From positions 1 to 57,928 of the forward strand of contig NZ_BSTM01000040.1 in assembly GCF_030269515.1 (NCBI RefSeq): DNA of 57,928 bases, given 5' to 3'. This stretch comes from Actinomadura sp. NBRC 104412. GTDB lineage: Bacteria; Actinomycetota; Actinomycetes; Streptosporangiales; Streptosporangiaceae. This document shows, piece by piece, positions 7,478-15,655 of the stretch (within the stretch, counting starts at the first letter, position 1; the number at the start of each line of letters is the position of its first letter). A program made the translations under genes and the position numbers. A model generated the notes under the pieces. It was not told the DNA's origin. It made no database searches and worked only from the letters and a program-made list of their open reading frames with translations.

Positions 7478-8770
7478 TCACTGCGGATGACCAGCGATGG
7501 CACCGGCGGGAGGGCGCCGGATCAGCAGGGTGCCCGCGAGGACGACGGCGCCGGACCCCACCAGGACGACCTGCGACGGTTCCAGGCCGAACAGGACGAC
7601 GTGTGAACGGTTCAGCAGGTCGGCCACGAGCCCGGAGACCAGCGCGGCGAGGGCCAGGCCGAACCGCAGGACGGCGTGGAAGGCGGTCAGCGCCAGGTTG
7701 CGCCGGGCGCCCTCCAGGCTTTCCTGGAGGTAGGTGATCCCGCCGATCAGCGCCGCGGCGGCCGACGCGCCGAACAGCACCGCTCCCGGGTAGGCCCAGG
7801 CCGCCGAGCCGAGCCCGCCCATCGCGGCGATCACCACGCCCTGGGTGGCCGTCCCCAACCGGACCTGGGCGAGGAGGTTCCGCCCCTTGCGCCTGCGCAG
7901 CGCGATCAGGCCGACCAGCGCGCCGATGCCGAACAGCATCACCAGCAGACCGAACCCGATCGGTCCCGCGTCCAGGACGTTGCGGACGAACTCCACGCCG
8001 ATCGAGAACAGCGCGCCCAGTCCGAGCGCGACAAGGGCCATCCCCGGGAGGACGGCGCGGACCACGGGCAGCCGGAGCGCCGCGGCGAAGCCGCCGGACG
8101 GCTCCTTCTCCGCGGCCGGCCGTCGCTCTCCGGGCCCCCTCCGCTCTCCGGGACCCGGGCCGAGGTCCGGGATCGACCTCACCACGAAGTAGGAGACCAG
8201 ATACGTGAGGGCGTTGATCCAGAACACGATCACGTAGCGCCAGTGGCCGCCCCAGCCCACGCTGTCGGAGAACCACAGGACGAGCCCCAGCGCCCCCGCC
8301 GCCACGGGGATCATGCCGTAGGACGTCGCCATGGTGATCCCGTTGGCGACCTCCAGCGTGCCGGTCTCGTGCTCCTTCTCGCCGTCCTCGATGAGGAACG
8401 GGATGGCGGCGTCCCGGGCGGGCAGGAAGCACAGGCTCACCACCTCGATGGCGAACGCCCAGAAGTACACCCAGCCCAGCCATGGCAGGAGGGGCAGCAG
8501 CACCGCCATCCCGACGCGGATCAGGTCGGAGGTCAGCATCACGTCCCGGCGCCGCCACCGCGTCACCACCCGCGCGGCGAGCGGCGCGCCCAGCGCCGAG
8601 GGCAGCAGCCGCAGCACCAGCACCCCGCCCACCGCGGTCGTGGAGCCGCTCAGCTCCAGCACGAGGTACATCAGGGCGAGGGTGCCCATCCAGTCGCCCA
8701 GCACGGAGATCGTCTGGCCGATCATGAGCCGGCGGAAGTCCCGGCGGTTCAGCTGCTCCTTGAGGCCCAT
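7478..8770 (-). CDS. MFS transporter
   Basis: 430 residues from ATG 8770, chosen because MGLKEQLNRRDFRRLMIGQT is the normal start of this MFS type. Twelve hydrophobic helices can be traced, with the RW(R)RRRDVM loop after helix 2 and a break near the middle (~200-230, charged Gly/Pro-rich). The type resembles the macrolide-efflux/enterobactin-exporter-like MFS group; the substrate is unknown. The start lies 22 bp inside the 3' end of the upstream glycosyltransferase, so translation is coupled, which hints that the two act on the same product. Confidence 0.88.
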   Translation of the reverse strand: MGLKEQLNRRDFRRLMIGQTISVLGDWMGTLALMYLVLELSGSTTAVGGVLVLRLLPSALGAPLAARVVTRWRRRDVMLTSDLIRVGMAVLLPLLPWLGWVYFWAFAIEVVSLCFLPARDAAIPFLIEDGEKEHETGTLEVANGITMATSYGMIPVAAGALGLVLWFSDSVGWGGHWRYVIVFWINALTYLVSYFVVRSIPDLGPGPGERRGPGERRPAAEKEPSGGFAAALRLPVVRAVLPGMALVALGLGALFSIGVEFVRNVLDAGPIGFGLLVMLFGIGALVGLIALRRRKGRNLLAQVRLGTATQGVVIAAMGGLGSAAWAYPGAVLFGASAAAALIGGITYLQESLEGARRNLALTAFHAVLRFGLALAALVSGLVADLLNRSHVVLFGLEPSQVVLVGSGAVVLAGTLLIRRPPAGAIAGHPQ

Positions 8771-9897
8771 CCGGACGTCTTCCCCACCGGGTCGCCGCTC
8801 AGGAGGGCGTCCAGCCGATCGGCCGCCCGCCGCCAGCTCCAGTGCTCGCGAACCCACGCGCTGCCGGACCTGCCCATCGCCCGCGCCCGGTCCGGATGGG
8901 ACAGCAGGTCGTTCAGCGCGTCCACCAGGGCGCCGGGGCGCTCCACGTCCAGCAGGACGCCGGTCTCCCCCGGCACGACCGACTCAGGGCTGCCCCCGGA
9001 ACGTCCCACCACGACCGGAAGCCCGCACGCCGACGCCTCCAGCGTGGACAGCCCGAGCCCCTCGGTCTGGAGCCCGCGGCGGTCGTCCCGGCACGGCAGG
9101 ACGAAGACGTCGGCGGCGGCGTAGTAGGCGGGCAGGTCTTCGGACGGCACCTCCCCGGTGAGGGTGACCTCGCCGGGGGACAGCTCGTCCGCCAGGGCGT
9201 TGAGGCGGGGCCGCATGGGGCCGTCGCCGACGATGACCAGCCGCGCGTCGGGGAAGCGCCGGACGACCTCGGGCCAGGCCCGTATCAGGACGTCGTGCCC
9301 CTTCCTGTGGACGAGGCGCGCGATGCTGAGCACCACGGGGCCGTCGCCCAGCCCATGCCGTGCGCGGATCGTGCCGCCGTCCAGGCCGGGACGGAACCGG
9401 TCGGTGTCCACGCCGCCCGCGAGCTGCACCAGACGCGTCCGATCGCCGACCACCCGTTCGAGGACCTGCCGCGTGGACGCGCTGAGATAGGTGAGGACGT
9501 CGAACTGGCGGGCGGCCACGCCGAGCGCCGCCCGGGTGGGCGCCACCCGGCACCAGCCCAGCTCCTGCCCGTGGGTCGAGCAGATCAGGCGCTCCACGCC
9601 CGCCGCCCGTATCAGCGGCGCGTACAGGCCGAACGGCGCGGCGGCGGTGATCCAGCCGACCTTGGCGCGATGCCGCGCGATCAGCCGCCGCAGCCCCTTG
9701 AACAGCAGGTAACCGTGCCGCCTCACCACCGGGAAGTCCAGCCCGGCGTCGAACTCCGCCGCCCCGGGCCACGCGGGCGCCACCACCAGCAGCCGGTCGG
9801 CGGGCAACCGGCGCACCAGTTCCCAGGTGAACGTCTGGACACCGCCCACCTCGGGTGGAAAGTGGCCGGTGAGCACCAGCGCACGGTAATCCCCCAT
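8749..9897 (-). CDS. GT4-family glycosyltransferase (PimB-like)
   Basis: 382 residues. GT-B fold: the N-terminal half begins VLTGHFPPEVGGVQTF, and the C-terminal half holds SIARLVHRKGHDVLIRA, VIVGDGPMR, and the donor-site EX7E region EGLGLSTLEASACGLP. The layout matches phosphatidyl-myo-inositol mannoside mannosyltransferases such as PimB', with GDP-mannose as the probable donor, but substrate identity is inferred. Start ATG 9897 lies at the family N-terminus. It is coupled to the following MFS gene (22-bp overlap). The 230 bp between it and the next gene (9898-10128) holds no ORF or clear signal that I can support. Confidence 0.87.
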   Translation of the reverse strand: MGDYRALVLTGHFPPEVGGVQTFTWELVRRLPADRLLVVAPAWPGAAEFDAGLDFPVVRRHGYLLFKGLRRLIARHRAKVGWITAAAPFGLYAPLIRAAGVERLICSTHGQELGWCRVAPTRAALGVAARQFDVLTYLSASTRQVLERVVGDRTRLVQLAGGVDTDRFRPGLDGGTIRARHGLGDGPVVLSIARLVHRKGHDVLIRAWPEVVRRFPDARLVIVGDGPMRPRLNALADELSPGEVTLTGEVPSEDLPAYYAAADVFVLPCRDDRRGLQTEGLGLSTLEASACGLPVVVGRSGGSPESVVPGETGVLLDVERPGALVDALNDLLSHPDRARAMGRSGSAWVREHWSWRRAADRLDALLSGDPVGKTSGWASRSS

Positions 9898-10128
9898 AGC
9901 ACCGGGCTTCCCCCCGAGTGCCCCGCCATGCGCCGACGCGTGCATCCGACGTACGCGCCCACACGGAGGCCCGGCGCCGGGCGGACCCGGAAGCCCAAAG
10001 GGAGGTCATCCGGCGGTAAGGAACCGTCGCGAGATTGGGTCTGGCCATCACGACGCGGACATGTGACGTTACAACCCGTGTTCGTCCACTCCGGGCCTCA
10101 TCGACCAGATCCGCCGGTACTTCTGAGG

Positions 10129-10548
10129 TCAGGAGGCGGCCAGGACCGCGGCGCCCCCGGTGACGAGGGCGACGACCTTGACCACCTCCAGCGCGACGTA
10201 GGCGTGGTGGGCGTGTGAGCGCGGCGCCTCCTCACCGGCCAGGATCCGGTCCGACCGGCGGGTCAGGCGCGGGCGTACCAGCGCGAACTGCGCCACCAGC
10301 GTCACGATGGCGACGGCCAGGGCGGCCACACCGGTCGTGGACGGGTCGCCGAGCAGGAGCCCGGCCACGACCACCACCGCCAGCACGGTCTCGGCGGCGT
10401 TGAGCGCCCGGAACACCAGCCGCCCGATGCCCAGTCCCAGGGGGATCGTCACTCCGGGGGCGCGGAACTTCAGCGGCGCCTCCATGAAGGAGATGGCCAC
10501 AACCATCCCGAGCCAGGTGAACGTCGCGGCGGCGGCCAGCGAGATCAT
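10129..10548 (-). CDS. four-helix membrane protein, unknown function
   Basis: 139 residues with four hydrophobic segments (about 2-22, 42-66, 72-92, 118-137) and a charged loop RPRLTRRSDRILAGEEAPRSHAHH between the last two. The pattern FTWLGMVVAISFMEAPLKF with a His-rich loop recalls DUF4149-like or copper-protein-like small membrane proteins, without a firm match. The start overlaps the regulator stop by ATGA, so it is the third gene of the ferredoxin-regulator operon. A role tied to that redox or metal regulator is likely but unproven. Confidence 0.75.
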   Translation of the reverse strand: MISLAAAATFTWLGMVVAISFMEAPLKFRAPGVTIPLGLGIGRLVFRALNAAETVLAVVVVAGLLLGDPSTTGVAALAVAIVTLVAQFALVRPRLTRRSDRILAGEEAPRSHAHHAYVALEVVKVVALVTGGAAVLAAS

Positions 10549-11306
10549 CGGCGCCCTCCTTCACTGCTTGGGTCGTCGGCCTTGCCTGGAGTGTCGGGGG
10601 CCGTGCCGAGGTGGACCAGGCACAGATCCGGCTCGGCGTACGGCGTGAGCCGTTCGACGGTGATCGGTGTGTTCAGGGCGGCCATCGTCCCCTGCATCAG
10701 GCCAAGGTGGAGGGAACAGATCACCTGCGGCCTGTCCGAGGCCAGTTCGAGGAACGGGCAGTGGCGCAGGCCGATCTGGCCGGGACGGCGCTCCGGCTCG
10801 TGCTCGGGGGCGAAGCCCAGGTCGTCCAGCATCGTCATGAGATGGCCGATCGCCTCGCCCTGGTCGGTAAACCCGTCTTCGGTACACGTCCCGGTGCGCG
10901 CCGGGCCGGACGGCGCGGACAGCGTGGACGGCGCGGCCGTGCGCCGTGCCCAAGCGCGCCCGACCTCGGTGGCCTTCTCCACCGGGTCGGGCTCGGAGGC
11001 GAAGGCGTCCGCCAGGATCCCGGCGAGCAGCCGGTAATTGCGCGGCCCCGCCCGATCCATGCCGGCGGGGGCGCGGACCATCAGCGGCGGTCGCCCCGGC
11101 CCGGCCGATTCCGGCCGGGCCTCTTCCACCTGGCCGTTCTCCAGCAGGGCGTTGAGGTGGAAGCGGACGGTGTTCGGATGGACGCCGAGGCGCCCGGCGA
11201 TGTCGAGGATGCTGAGCGGGGACGCCGACGCGCGGACGGTCGCGAGGACCTCCTGGCGCCGCCCGTGCGGTCGCCGCTCGGACGTTCCCGCGCCGCGTGC
11301 CTTCAT
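10545..11306 (-). CDS. winged-helix transcriptional regulator (ArsR/SufR-like) with Cys-containing sensor domain
   Basis: 253 residues. An N-terminal winged helix (~20-75) contains LDIAGRLGVHPNTVRFHLNALLENGQVEE, the ArsR/SufR-type recognition helix and wing. The C-terminal domain has LRHCPF, VICSLHLGLMQGTM and an upstream GTC, giving Cys/His positions like those of SufR-type iron-sulphur sensors, although the full SufR four-Cys pattern is not evident. It is translationally coupled to the ferredoxin before it and the membrane protein after it (ATGA at both junctions). A near-perfect inverted repeat in front of the ferredoxin gene is the obvious candidate operator. Confidence 0.85.
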   Translation of the reverse strand: MKARGAGTSERRPHGRRQEVLATVRASASPLSILDIAGRLGVHPNTVRFHLNALLENGQVEEARPESAGPGRPPLMVRAPAGMDRAGPRNYRLLAGILADAFASEPDPVEKATEVGRAWARRTAAPSTLSAPSGPARTGTCTEDGFTDQGEAIGHLMTMLDDLGFAPEHEPERRPGQIGLRHCPFLELASDRPQVICSLHLGLMQGTMAALNTPITVERLTPYAEPDLCLVHLGTAPDTPGKADDPSSEGGRR

Positions 11307-11647
11307 GACGCTGGCCTCGGCTGCTCCGCCACCAGAGGGGCGTCCACGCCGACAGGGCCGAGCCGGGACGCCCCGCCGGGTGAGCCGAGCGGCGCGTCCC
11401 GGCCGGGCAGCGTCAGCGTGAAGAACCTGGCGTTGTCCTCCAGGTAGGGCCTCCACTTCTGGGGGAGGTCGTCCTCGTAGTAGATGGCCTCGACGGGACA
11501 CACCGGTTCGCAGGCGCCGCAGTCGACGCACTCGTCCGGATGGATGTACAGGCTGCGCGCCCCCTCGTAGATGCAGTCGACCGGGCACTCGTCCACGCAC
11601 GCCCGGTCCATCACGTCCACGCACGGCTCGGCGATCACGTACGTCAC
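11303..11647 (-). CDS. fdxA: 7Fe ferredoxin (FdxA-type)
   Basis: 114 residues from GTG 11647. Cys at 9, 17, 21, 25, then 40, 43, 46, 50, with CPVDCIYEG and CGACEPVCPVEAI. This is the FdxA arrangement in which Cys9/17/50 hold a 3Fe-4S and Cys21/40/43/46 a 4Fe-4S cluster. The C-terminal ~45 residues (DNARFFTL...) are the usual FdxA extension, with a longer disordered tail here. It is an electron carrier in the cytoplasm. First gene of a three-gene operon with the SufR-like regulator and a membrane protein. On the minus strand a TATACA hexamer about 30 bp upstream of the start fits a -10 element. Confidence 0.93.
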   Translation of the reverse strand: MTYVIAEPCVDVMDRACVDECPVDCIYEGARSLYIHPDECVDCGACEPVCPVEAIYYEDDLPQKWRPYLEDNARFFTLTLPGRDAPLGSPGGASRLGPVGVDAPLVAEQPRPAS

Positions 11648-11656
11648 GAGGCCGAG

Positions 11657-11681
11657 TTTACACAAGCTCCTGTTGTATAAA
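11657..11681. promoter_or_regulatory. candidate operator: inverted repeat in the ferredoxin promoter
   Basis: TTTACACAA and TTGTATAAA form arms matching at 8 of 9 positions around a 7-base centre (gctcctg). The repeat covers the likely -10 (TATACA on the minus strand) of the ferredoxin operon, whose second gene is a winged-helix regulator. This placement is what an autorepressor site would have. Confidence 0.5.
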
Positions 11682-11723
11682 TTCGCGACCCCCGGTCGGG
11701 TCGCACCCCCCGACCGGGCGGTA

Positions 11724-11741
11724 ACATACACTCGTGTATGT
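11724..11741. promoter_or_regulatory. candidate operator: perfect 18-bp palindrome ACATACAC-TC-GTGTATGT
   Basis: Two perfect 8-base arms flank a 2-base centre, 21 bp before the ATG of the endonuclease/exonuclease/phosphatase gene. Size and symmetry fit a TetR-dimer site, and a TetR gene is third in this plus-strand group. It could also act on the divergent ferredoxin promoter. Confidence 0.5.
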
Positions 11742-11761
11742 ATGTGGGAAGGGAGTGCGGG

Positions 11762-12598
11762 ATGCGGGTACTCACCTGGAACGTGTGGTGGCGTTTCGGG
11801 CCCTGGCAGGCTCGCCGGCAGGCGATCGCCGACACCCTTGAACGGCTCGACTGCGACCTCATCGGTCTGCAGGAGGTCTGGGACGACGGCCAGGAGAATC
11901 TGGCCGGATGGCTCGCCGACCGGCTCGGGATGCACTGGACGTGGGCGGCCTCCGATCGTCCCGGACGCTGGCACAAGCGGTTGGGCGAGGACGGGATCGA
12001 TGTCGGCGACGCCGTCCTGACCCGGTGGCCGATCGGCGACCGCGCCACCTTGCGGCTTCCCACCGCGGGCGGCCGGGACGACGGCCACCAGGCGCTTCAC
12101 GTCCGCGTGGACGCCCCCGGCCATCCCATCGCGTTCTTCACGACCCACCTCAACTCCGCACTCCACGAATCGGCGGTCCGCTGCGCCCAGGTCACCGCCC
12201 TGGCCCGGTTCGTCGCCGAGCACGGGAAGCACACCCCTTTCCCCGTCGTCCTCACCGGTGACTACAACGCCCTGCCCGATTCCGACGAGATCCGGTTGCT
12301 GGGCGGCTACAAGACCGCCCCCGTCGTGCCCGGCCAGGCCCTGATGGACGCCTGGGAGTACGCCGATCCTTCCGCGCCGGGCGATACTTGGGACAGGGCC
12401 AATCCCTACGCCGCCCGCGTCCACGAGCCGTCGGGACGTATCGACTACATCCACGTCGGCGCCGCCGGTCCTGGCGGAATTGGCCGTGTCCTGTCCGTAC
12501 GCCGGGTGGGCGACGGCCCGGTCAACGGCGTCTGGCCCTCCGACCACGCCGCCGTACTCGCCGAACTCGCCACCCGACCCGATGACGGAGGAACGTGA
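11762..12598 (+). CDS. endonuclease/exonuclease/phosphatase family protein
   Basis: 278 residues. EEP-fold motifs in order: N-terminal RVLTWNVWWRFG (metal/phosphate Asn), LIGLQEVWDD (metal Glu), FFTTHLNSA (His), VVLTGDYNALPDSDE (GDxN), and WPSDHAAVLAEL with the catalytic SDH at the end. These enzymes cleave phosphodiesters in nucleic acids, lipids or nucleotides; with no signal peptide this one is cytoplasmic. ATG 11762 follows a GGAAGGGAG ribosome site. A more upstream ATG at 11738 lies inside the palindrome region and is less likely. The gene leads a plus-strand series with a small membrane protein and a TetR regulator. Confidence 0.9.
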   Translation: MRVLTWNVWWRFGPWQARRQAIADTLERLDCDLIGLQEVWDDGQENLAGWLADRLGMHWTWAASDRPGRWHKRLGEDGIDVGDAVLTRWPIGDRATLRLPTAGGRDDGHQALHVRVDAPGHPIAFFTTHLNSALHESAVRCAQVTALARFVAEHGKHTPFPVVLTGDYNALPDSDEIRLLGGYKTAPVVPGQALMDAWEYADPSAPGDTWDRANPYAARVHEPSGRIDYIHVGAAGPGGIGRVLSVRRVGDGPVNGVWPSDHAAVLAELATRPDDGGT

Positions 12599-12600
12599 CC

Positions 12601-12840
12601 ATGCCGCCCTCACCGTCCCAGCAGGCGGGCTCCCTTCGGAAGCGCGGGCTCGCGTTCGGCCTGAGCGCCGTGCTGTCCCTGCTCCTGTCACCCATCACGG
12701 CGATCTTCGCCGCGCTGATCGGCGCCCTGGGGTTCGGTGCCGCAGTGATCGCCGGGCGGGGTATCACCTTGCCCGCCGCGGTGTTCGGGGGCATCGCCGC
12801 CGGCGCCCTCCCGTACATCGTGGCCGGGCTGATCATCTGA
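12601..12840 (+). CDS. small two-TM membrane protein
   Basis: 79 residues. A short polar N-terminus with SQQAGSLRKR precedes two hydrophobic segments (about 14-38 and 42-75) rich in Gly/Ala/Ile. No family recognised. ATG 12601 is preferred over GTG 12595 because GGAGG at 12587-12591 is 9 bases from the ATG but only 3 from the GTG. It starts just after the EEP stop, so it is co-transcribed and probably coupled. Confidence 0.68.
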   Translation: MPPSPSQQAGSLRKRGLAFGLSAVLSLLLSPITAIFAALIGALGFGAAVIAGRGITLPAAVFGGIAAGALPYIVAGLII

Positions 12841-12852
12841 CGCGGGATAACG

Positions 12853-12868
12853 TACGTACATGAACGTA
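12853..12868. promoter_or_regulatory. possible autoregulatory site TACGT-acatga-ACGTA over the TetR start codon
   Basis: Five-base perfect arms flank the ATG at 12860. A TAACGT hexamer at 12848-12853 lies 6 bases before the ATG, so a leaderless transcript is conceivable, but no -35 is seen. The arms are short and the site could be chance. Confidence 0.28.
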
Positions 12869-13498
12869 GGTGAGTCGGCCCGGGTGGCGGGCCGCCGGCC
12901 GACACAGGCGGAGCGCAGCGCCCGTACGCGATCCGCCCTGCTCGAGTCCGCCGCCAGAGGGCTGTCCCGCTACGGCTACGGCCACCTCGTGCTCGAAGAG
13001 GTCGCCCGCGATGCCGGATACACGCGCGGCGCCCTGTACCACCAGTTCAAGGACAAGCAGGACCTGGCGCTCGCCGTGATCGACTGGGTGCACGAGAACT
13101 GGCTGCGCGAGGTCGGCGAACCGGCCCGGCGGGAACCCACGCCGGTCGCCGAGCTCCTCGCGATGGCGCGCGGGCACGCCGTCTTCTGCCGGCGGGACAT
13201 CGCCCGGGTGATCATGGCGCTCAGGGTCGAGTTCAGCGGCCAGGACCATCCGGTCGGCCAGAAGATCGAACGGGCCGTCGAGACGGCCGTCAAGCGCATC
13301 ACCCGCCTGGTGAACGCGGGACGCAAGGACGGGACGATCCCGTCCGGCCCGCCCGCCCGGGCGGTCGCGCTGGCGTACATGGGGGCGCTGGAGGGCACCG
13401 CCATCGCGGTCGCCGGGCACGCGCCCCATGACGAGGAACTGAGCGCCCGCGCGGTGGCGGGCGTCCTCGGCCTGGACGGCGCGAAGGCGGGGCTCTAG
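12860..13498 (+). CDS. TetR/AcrR-family transcriptional regulator
   Basis: 212 residues. The N-terminal HTH (~20-65) has TRSALLESAARGLSRYGYG and the recognition segment AGYTRGALYHQFKDKQDLA, the TetR canon. The C-terminal ligand domain contains MARGHAVFCRRDIARVIMAL and a helical end. It is a dimeric repressor, ligand unknown. It follows the EEP/small membrane protein pair and precedes a methyltransferase by 6 bp. The 18-bp palindrome at 11724-11741 and the weaker repeat over its own start are candidate targets. Confidence 0.9.
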   Translation: MNVGESARVAGRRPTQAERSARTRSALLESAARGLSRYGYGHLVLEEVARDAGYTRGALYHQFKDKQDLALAVIDWVHENWLREVGEPARREPTPVAELLAMARGHAVFCRRDIARVIMALRVEFSGQDHPVGQKIERAVETAVKRITRLVNAGRKDGTIPSGPPARAVALAYMGALEGTAIAVAGHAPHDEELSARAVAGVLGLDGAKAGL

Positions 13499-13504
13499 CC
13501 GCGC

Positions 13505-14182
13505 ATGCTGCTCACGTCGCGCTCCTATGCCGAATACCGTGCGATGTTCGATCTCACCGACGCGGATCTGACGGGTGTCACGCTCGACTGCGCGGCCGGT
13601 GGGTCGAGCTTCGCCGCCAAGTCCGCCGGCGACGGCGCCCGCGCGATCGCCATGGACCCGCTCTACGCGCAGGGGGCCAGGGCGGTGGCCGGTCGGCTGC
13701 CCGCCGATCTGGCCCGGTGCGAGGAGATGTTCCGGGCCGAGAGGAGGCGTTTCGTATGGGACTGGTACGGCTCGCCTGACCGGCACAAGGAGATGCGCCG
13801 GGCGGCCGCTTCCGAGTTCCTCGCCGACCTGCGGCGGCACCCGGGCCGCTACGTCGCCGCCGGCCTCCCCCGCCTGCCGCTGGCGGACGCGAGCGCCGAC
13901 CTCGTCCTGTGCTCGCACCTGTTGTTCACCTGGGCCCGCGACCACGATCGGGACTGGCACCGCAGGGCGATCCTGGAGATGTGCCGGGTCAGCCGGCGCG
14001 AGGTGAGGATCTTCCCGCTCGTCCACATGGGCCATGGCGAACCGGTCGGGTTCCTCGACGCGCTCCGCGCCGACATCGAAGCGGCGACCGGCGCGCACAG
14101 CGAGTGCCCGACCGTACCGTACGAGCTCCAACGCGGCGCGAACCGCATGCTCAGGATCTACACGGCCCCCGAAACGCCGTAG
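13505..14182 (+). CDS. class I SAM-dependent methyltransferase-like protein
   Basis: 225 residues. GVTLDCAAGGSSFAAK is an atypical SAM motif I (LDxxAGGS instead of DxGxGxG). AIAMDPLY follows as the acidic motif II and LPLADASADLVLCSHLLF as motifs III-IV. GFLDALRADIEAATG and RGANRMLRIYT end the fold. The divergent motif I resembles a subgroup of actinobacterial methyltransferases of unknown substrate. The gap of 6 bp after the TetR gene suggests co-transcription. Confidence 0.8.
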   Translation: MLLTSRSYAEYRAMFDLTDADLTGVTLDCAAGGSSFAAKSAGDGARAIAMDPLYAQGARAVAGRLPADLARCEEMFRAERRRFVWDWYGSPDRHKEMRRAAASEFLADLRRHPGRYVAAGLPRLPLADASADLVLCSHLLFTWARDHDRDWHRRAILEMCRVSRREVRIFPLVHMGHGEPVGFLDALRADIEAATGAHSECPTVPYELQRGANRMLRIYTAPETP

Positions 14183-14258
14183 CCGAGCCGGCCGAGCGGA
14201 TCACTACCAGTAGGGTTGCGGTTACTGAGCGGGCGCGTCGGTGGTCCGGGGGGACGCG

Positions 14259-15632
14259 GTGATCGGTGATGTCGTCCACTACATCCTCATGCTGCACGGC
14301 GTCGCGGCGCTCGCCGTCATCTTCGCCTTCCCGTTGCTGGAGTCGGCGGTGTTCGCCGGGTTCGTCTTCCCGGGGGAGATCGCGGTCCTGCTCGGCGGTG
14401 TGCTGGCGTCCCAGCATCGGGTCTCTCTCGCGGCCGCGATGGCCGCCGCCTCGGCCGGGGCCATCGTCGGCGACACCATCGGGTACGAGGTCGGGAGGCG
14501 GTGGGGGCGGCGCCTGATCCACATGACGGCGGGACGCCTCGTCAGACGGCGGCATCTGGACCGCGGCGAACGGTACCTCGCCGAGCGCGGCGGAAAGGCG
14601 GTCTTCGCCGCGCGGTTCACGGCCGCGCTCCGGGTGCTGGTTCCCGGCCTGGCGGGGACGGCCCGCATGCCGTACCGGACGTTCGCCCTCTACAACTTCA
14701 CCGGCGGGATCGCCTGGGCGGTCACGACCACATCGATCGGGTACCTCGCGGGGGCGAGCCTGGAGCGTGCCGAGCACCTGGCCACTCGTACCGGTCTGGC
14801 CGTCCTCGGCCTGGTGCTGGTGTTCGTCGCCACGGGCGCGCTGGTCAGGCGGCTGCGGCGGTCGGACCGCCGGCCGTTCGCGATCGCGGGCCGGTGGCGC
14901 GACAGCCGCCTGCGCCGTCGCCTCCCCCGTCAGGCGGCCTGGGTCGAGCGGCGGCTCGACCCGGCCGAGCCGACCGGGCTTCCCCTCACCACCGCTGTGG
15001 CGGTCGCGGCGCTCGGCGCCTGGACGTTCGCCGCGCTGGCCCAGGACGTCCGGGAGGACGAGGAGATCGCTCGGCCGGACCCGCGGATCATGCAGTTCGC
15101 CCAGGACCATCGCGTCGGCGGAGTCACCGTGGCCATGGACGTCATCCAGTGGTTCGGCTCCTGGGGCGTTCTCACGTTCGTCCTGGTCGTGGCGTCCGTG
15201 GCGCTGCTTCGCCGCCGTGACCGGCTCGGTACGGCCGAGCTGTGGGTGGCGTTCGCGGGCGCCGGGCTCCTCAACGAGAGTGTCCGCGTCCTTGTCGGGA
15301 GGCCGCCGCCTCCGGTGGCGGACATGCTCGCGCAGCGTCCCGCCTACCCCTCCGGCCACGCCGCCATGAGCATCGCCGCCTGGGGCGTCCTGGCCCTGGT
15401 GCTGGCGCGCGGTCGCCCGCCCCGCGTCCGCGCCGCTCTTCTCGGTGGCGCCGCGGCCGTGATCCTGCTGGTGGGAATCTCACAGGTCTATCTCGGCGCG
15501 CATTGGCCCACCGACGTGCTCGGCGGCTACATCCTCGGCGGAACCTGGCTCGCGCTTGCCTCCGCCTTCGACCTCGTCCATCGCCGACGAGGCCGCGACA
15601 GACCTCAGGCGCCCCCGGCTGCCCGCCGCTGA
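14259..15632 (+). CDS. DedA-family membrane protein fused to PAP2 phosphatase
   Basis: 457 residues. The N-terminal DedA (SNARE-associated) domain runs ~10-175 with FAFPLLESAVFAGFVFPGE, GDTIGYEVGRRWG and FTAALRVLVPGLAGTARMPY. The C-terminal PAP2 domain (~235-440) has VLVGRPPPPV, YPSGHAAMS and VYLGAHWPTDVLGG, the three phosphatase motifs with both catalytic His. The likely role is dephosphorylating a polyprenyl or lipid phosphate while the DedA part acts in lipid transport; DedA proteins include undecaprenyl-phosphate flippases. GTG 14259 is preferred over GTG 14241 because a GGGGGG run ends about 5 bases before it. Confidence 0.88.
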   Translation: MIGDVVHYILMLHGVAALAVIFAFPLLESAVFAGFVFPGEIAVLLGGVLASQHRVSLAAAMAAASAGAIVGDTIGYEVGRRWGRRLIHMTAGRLVRRRHLDRGERYLAERGGKAVFAARFTAALRVLVPGLAGTARMPYRTFALYNFTGGIAWAVTTTSIGYLAGASLERAEHLATRTGLAVLGLVLVFVATGALVRRLRRSDRRPFAIAGRWRDSRLRRRLPRQAAWVERRLDPAEPTGLPLTTAVAVAALGAWTFAALAQDVREDEEIARPDPRIMQFAQDHRVGGVTVAMDVIQWFGSWGVLTFVLVVASVALLRRRDRLGTAELWVAFAGAGLLNESVRVLVGRPPPPVADMLAQRPAYPSGHAAMSIAAWGVLALVLARGRPPRVRAALLGGAAAVILLVGISQVYLGAHWPTDVLGGYILGGTWLALASAFDLVHRRRGRDRPQAPPAARR

Positions 15633-15655
15633 GCGCCGCTCACCAGCGGCCGGGC
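15621..15655. terminator. probable bidirectional hairpin between DedA-PAP2 and cupin genes
   Basis: GCCCGCCGCTG (15621-15631) pairs with CAGCGGCCGGGC (15644-15655) except for one bulged base, leaving a 12-base loop. It spans the tail-to-tail junction of two convergent genes and overlaps both stop regions. Confidence 0.42.

Noticed and set aside
3993..7490. 1165-residue plus-strand open frame across LtrA and the TerD genes
   Set aside because: Arg/Gly/Pro-rich, no recognisable domain, and it lies antisense or out of frame to genes with clear family signatures; a high-GC artefact.
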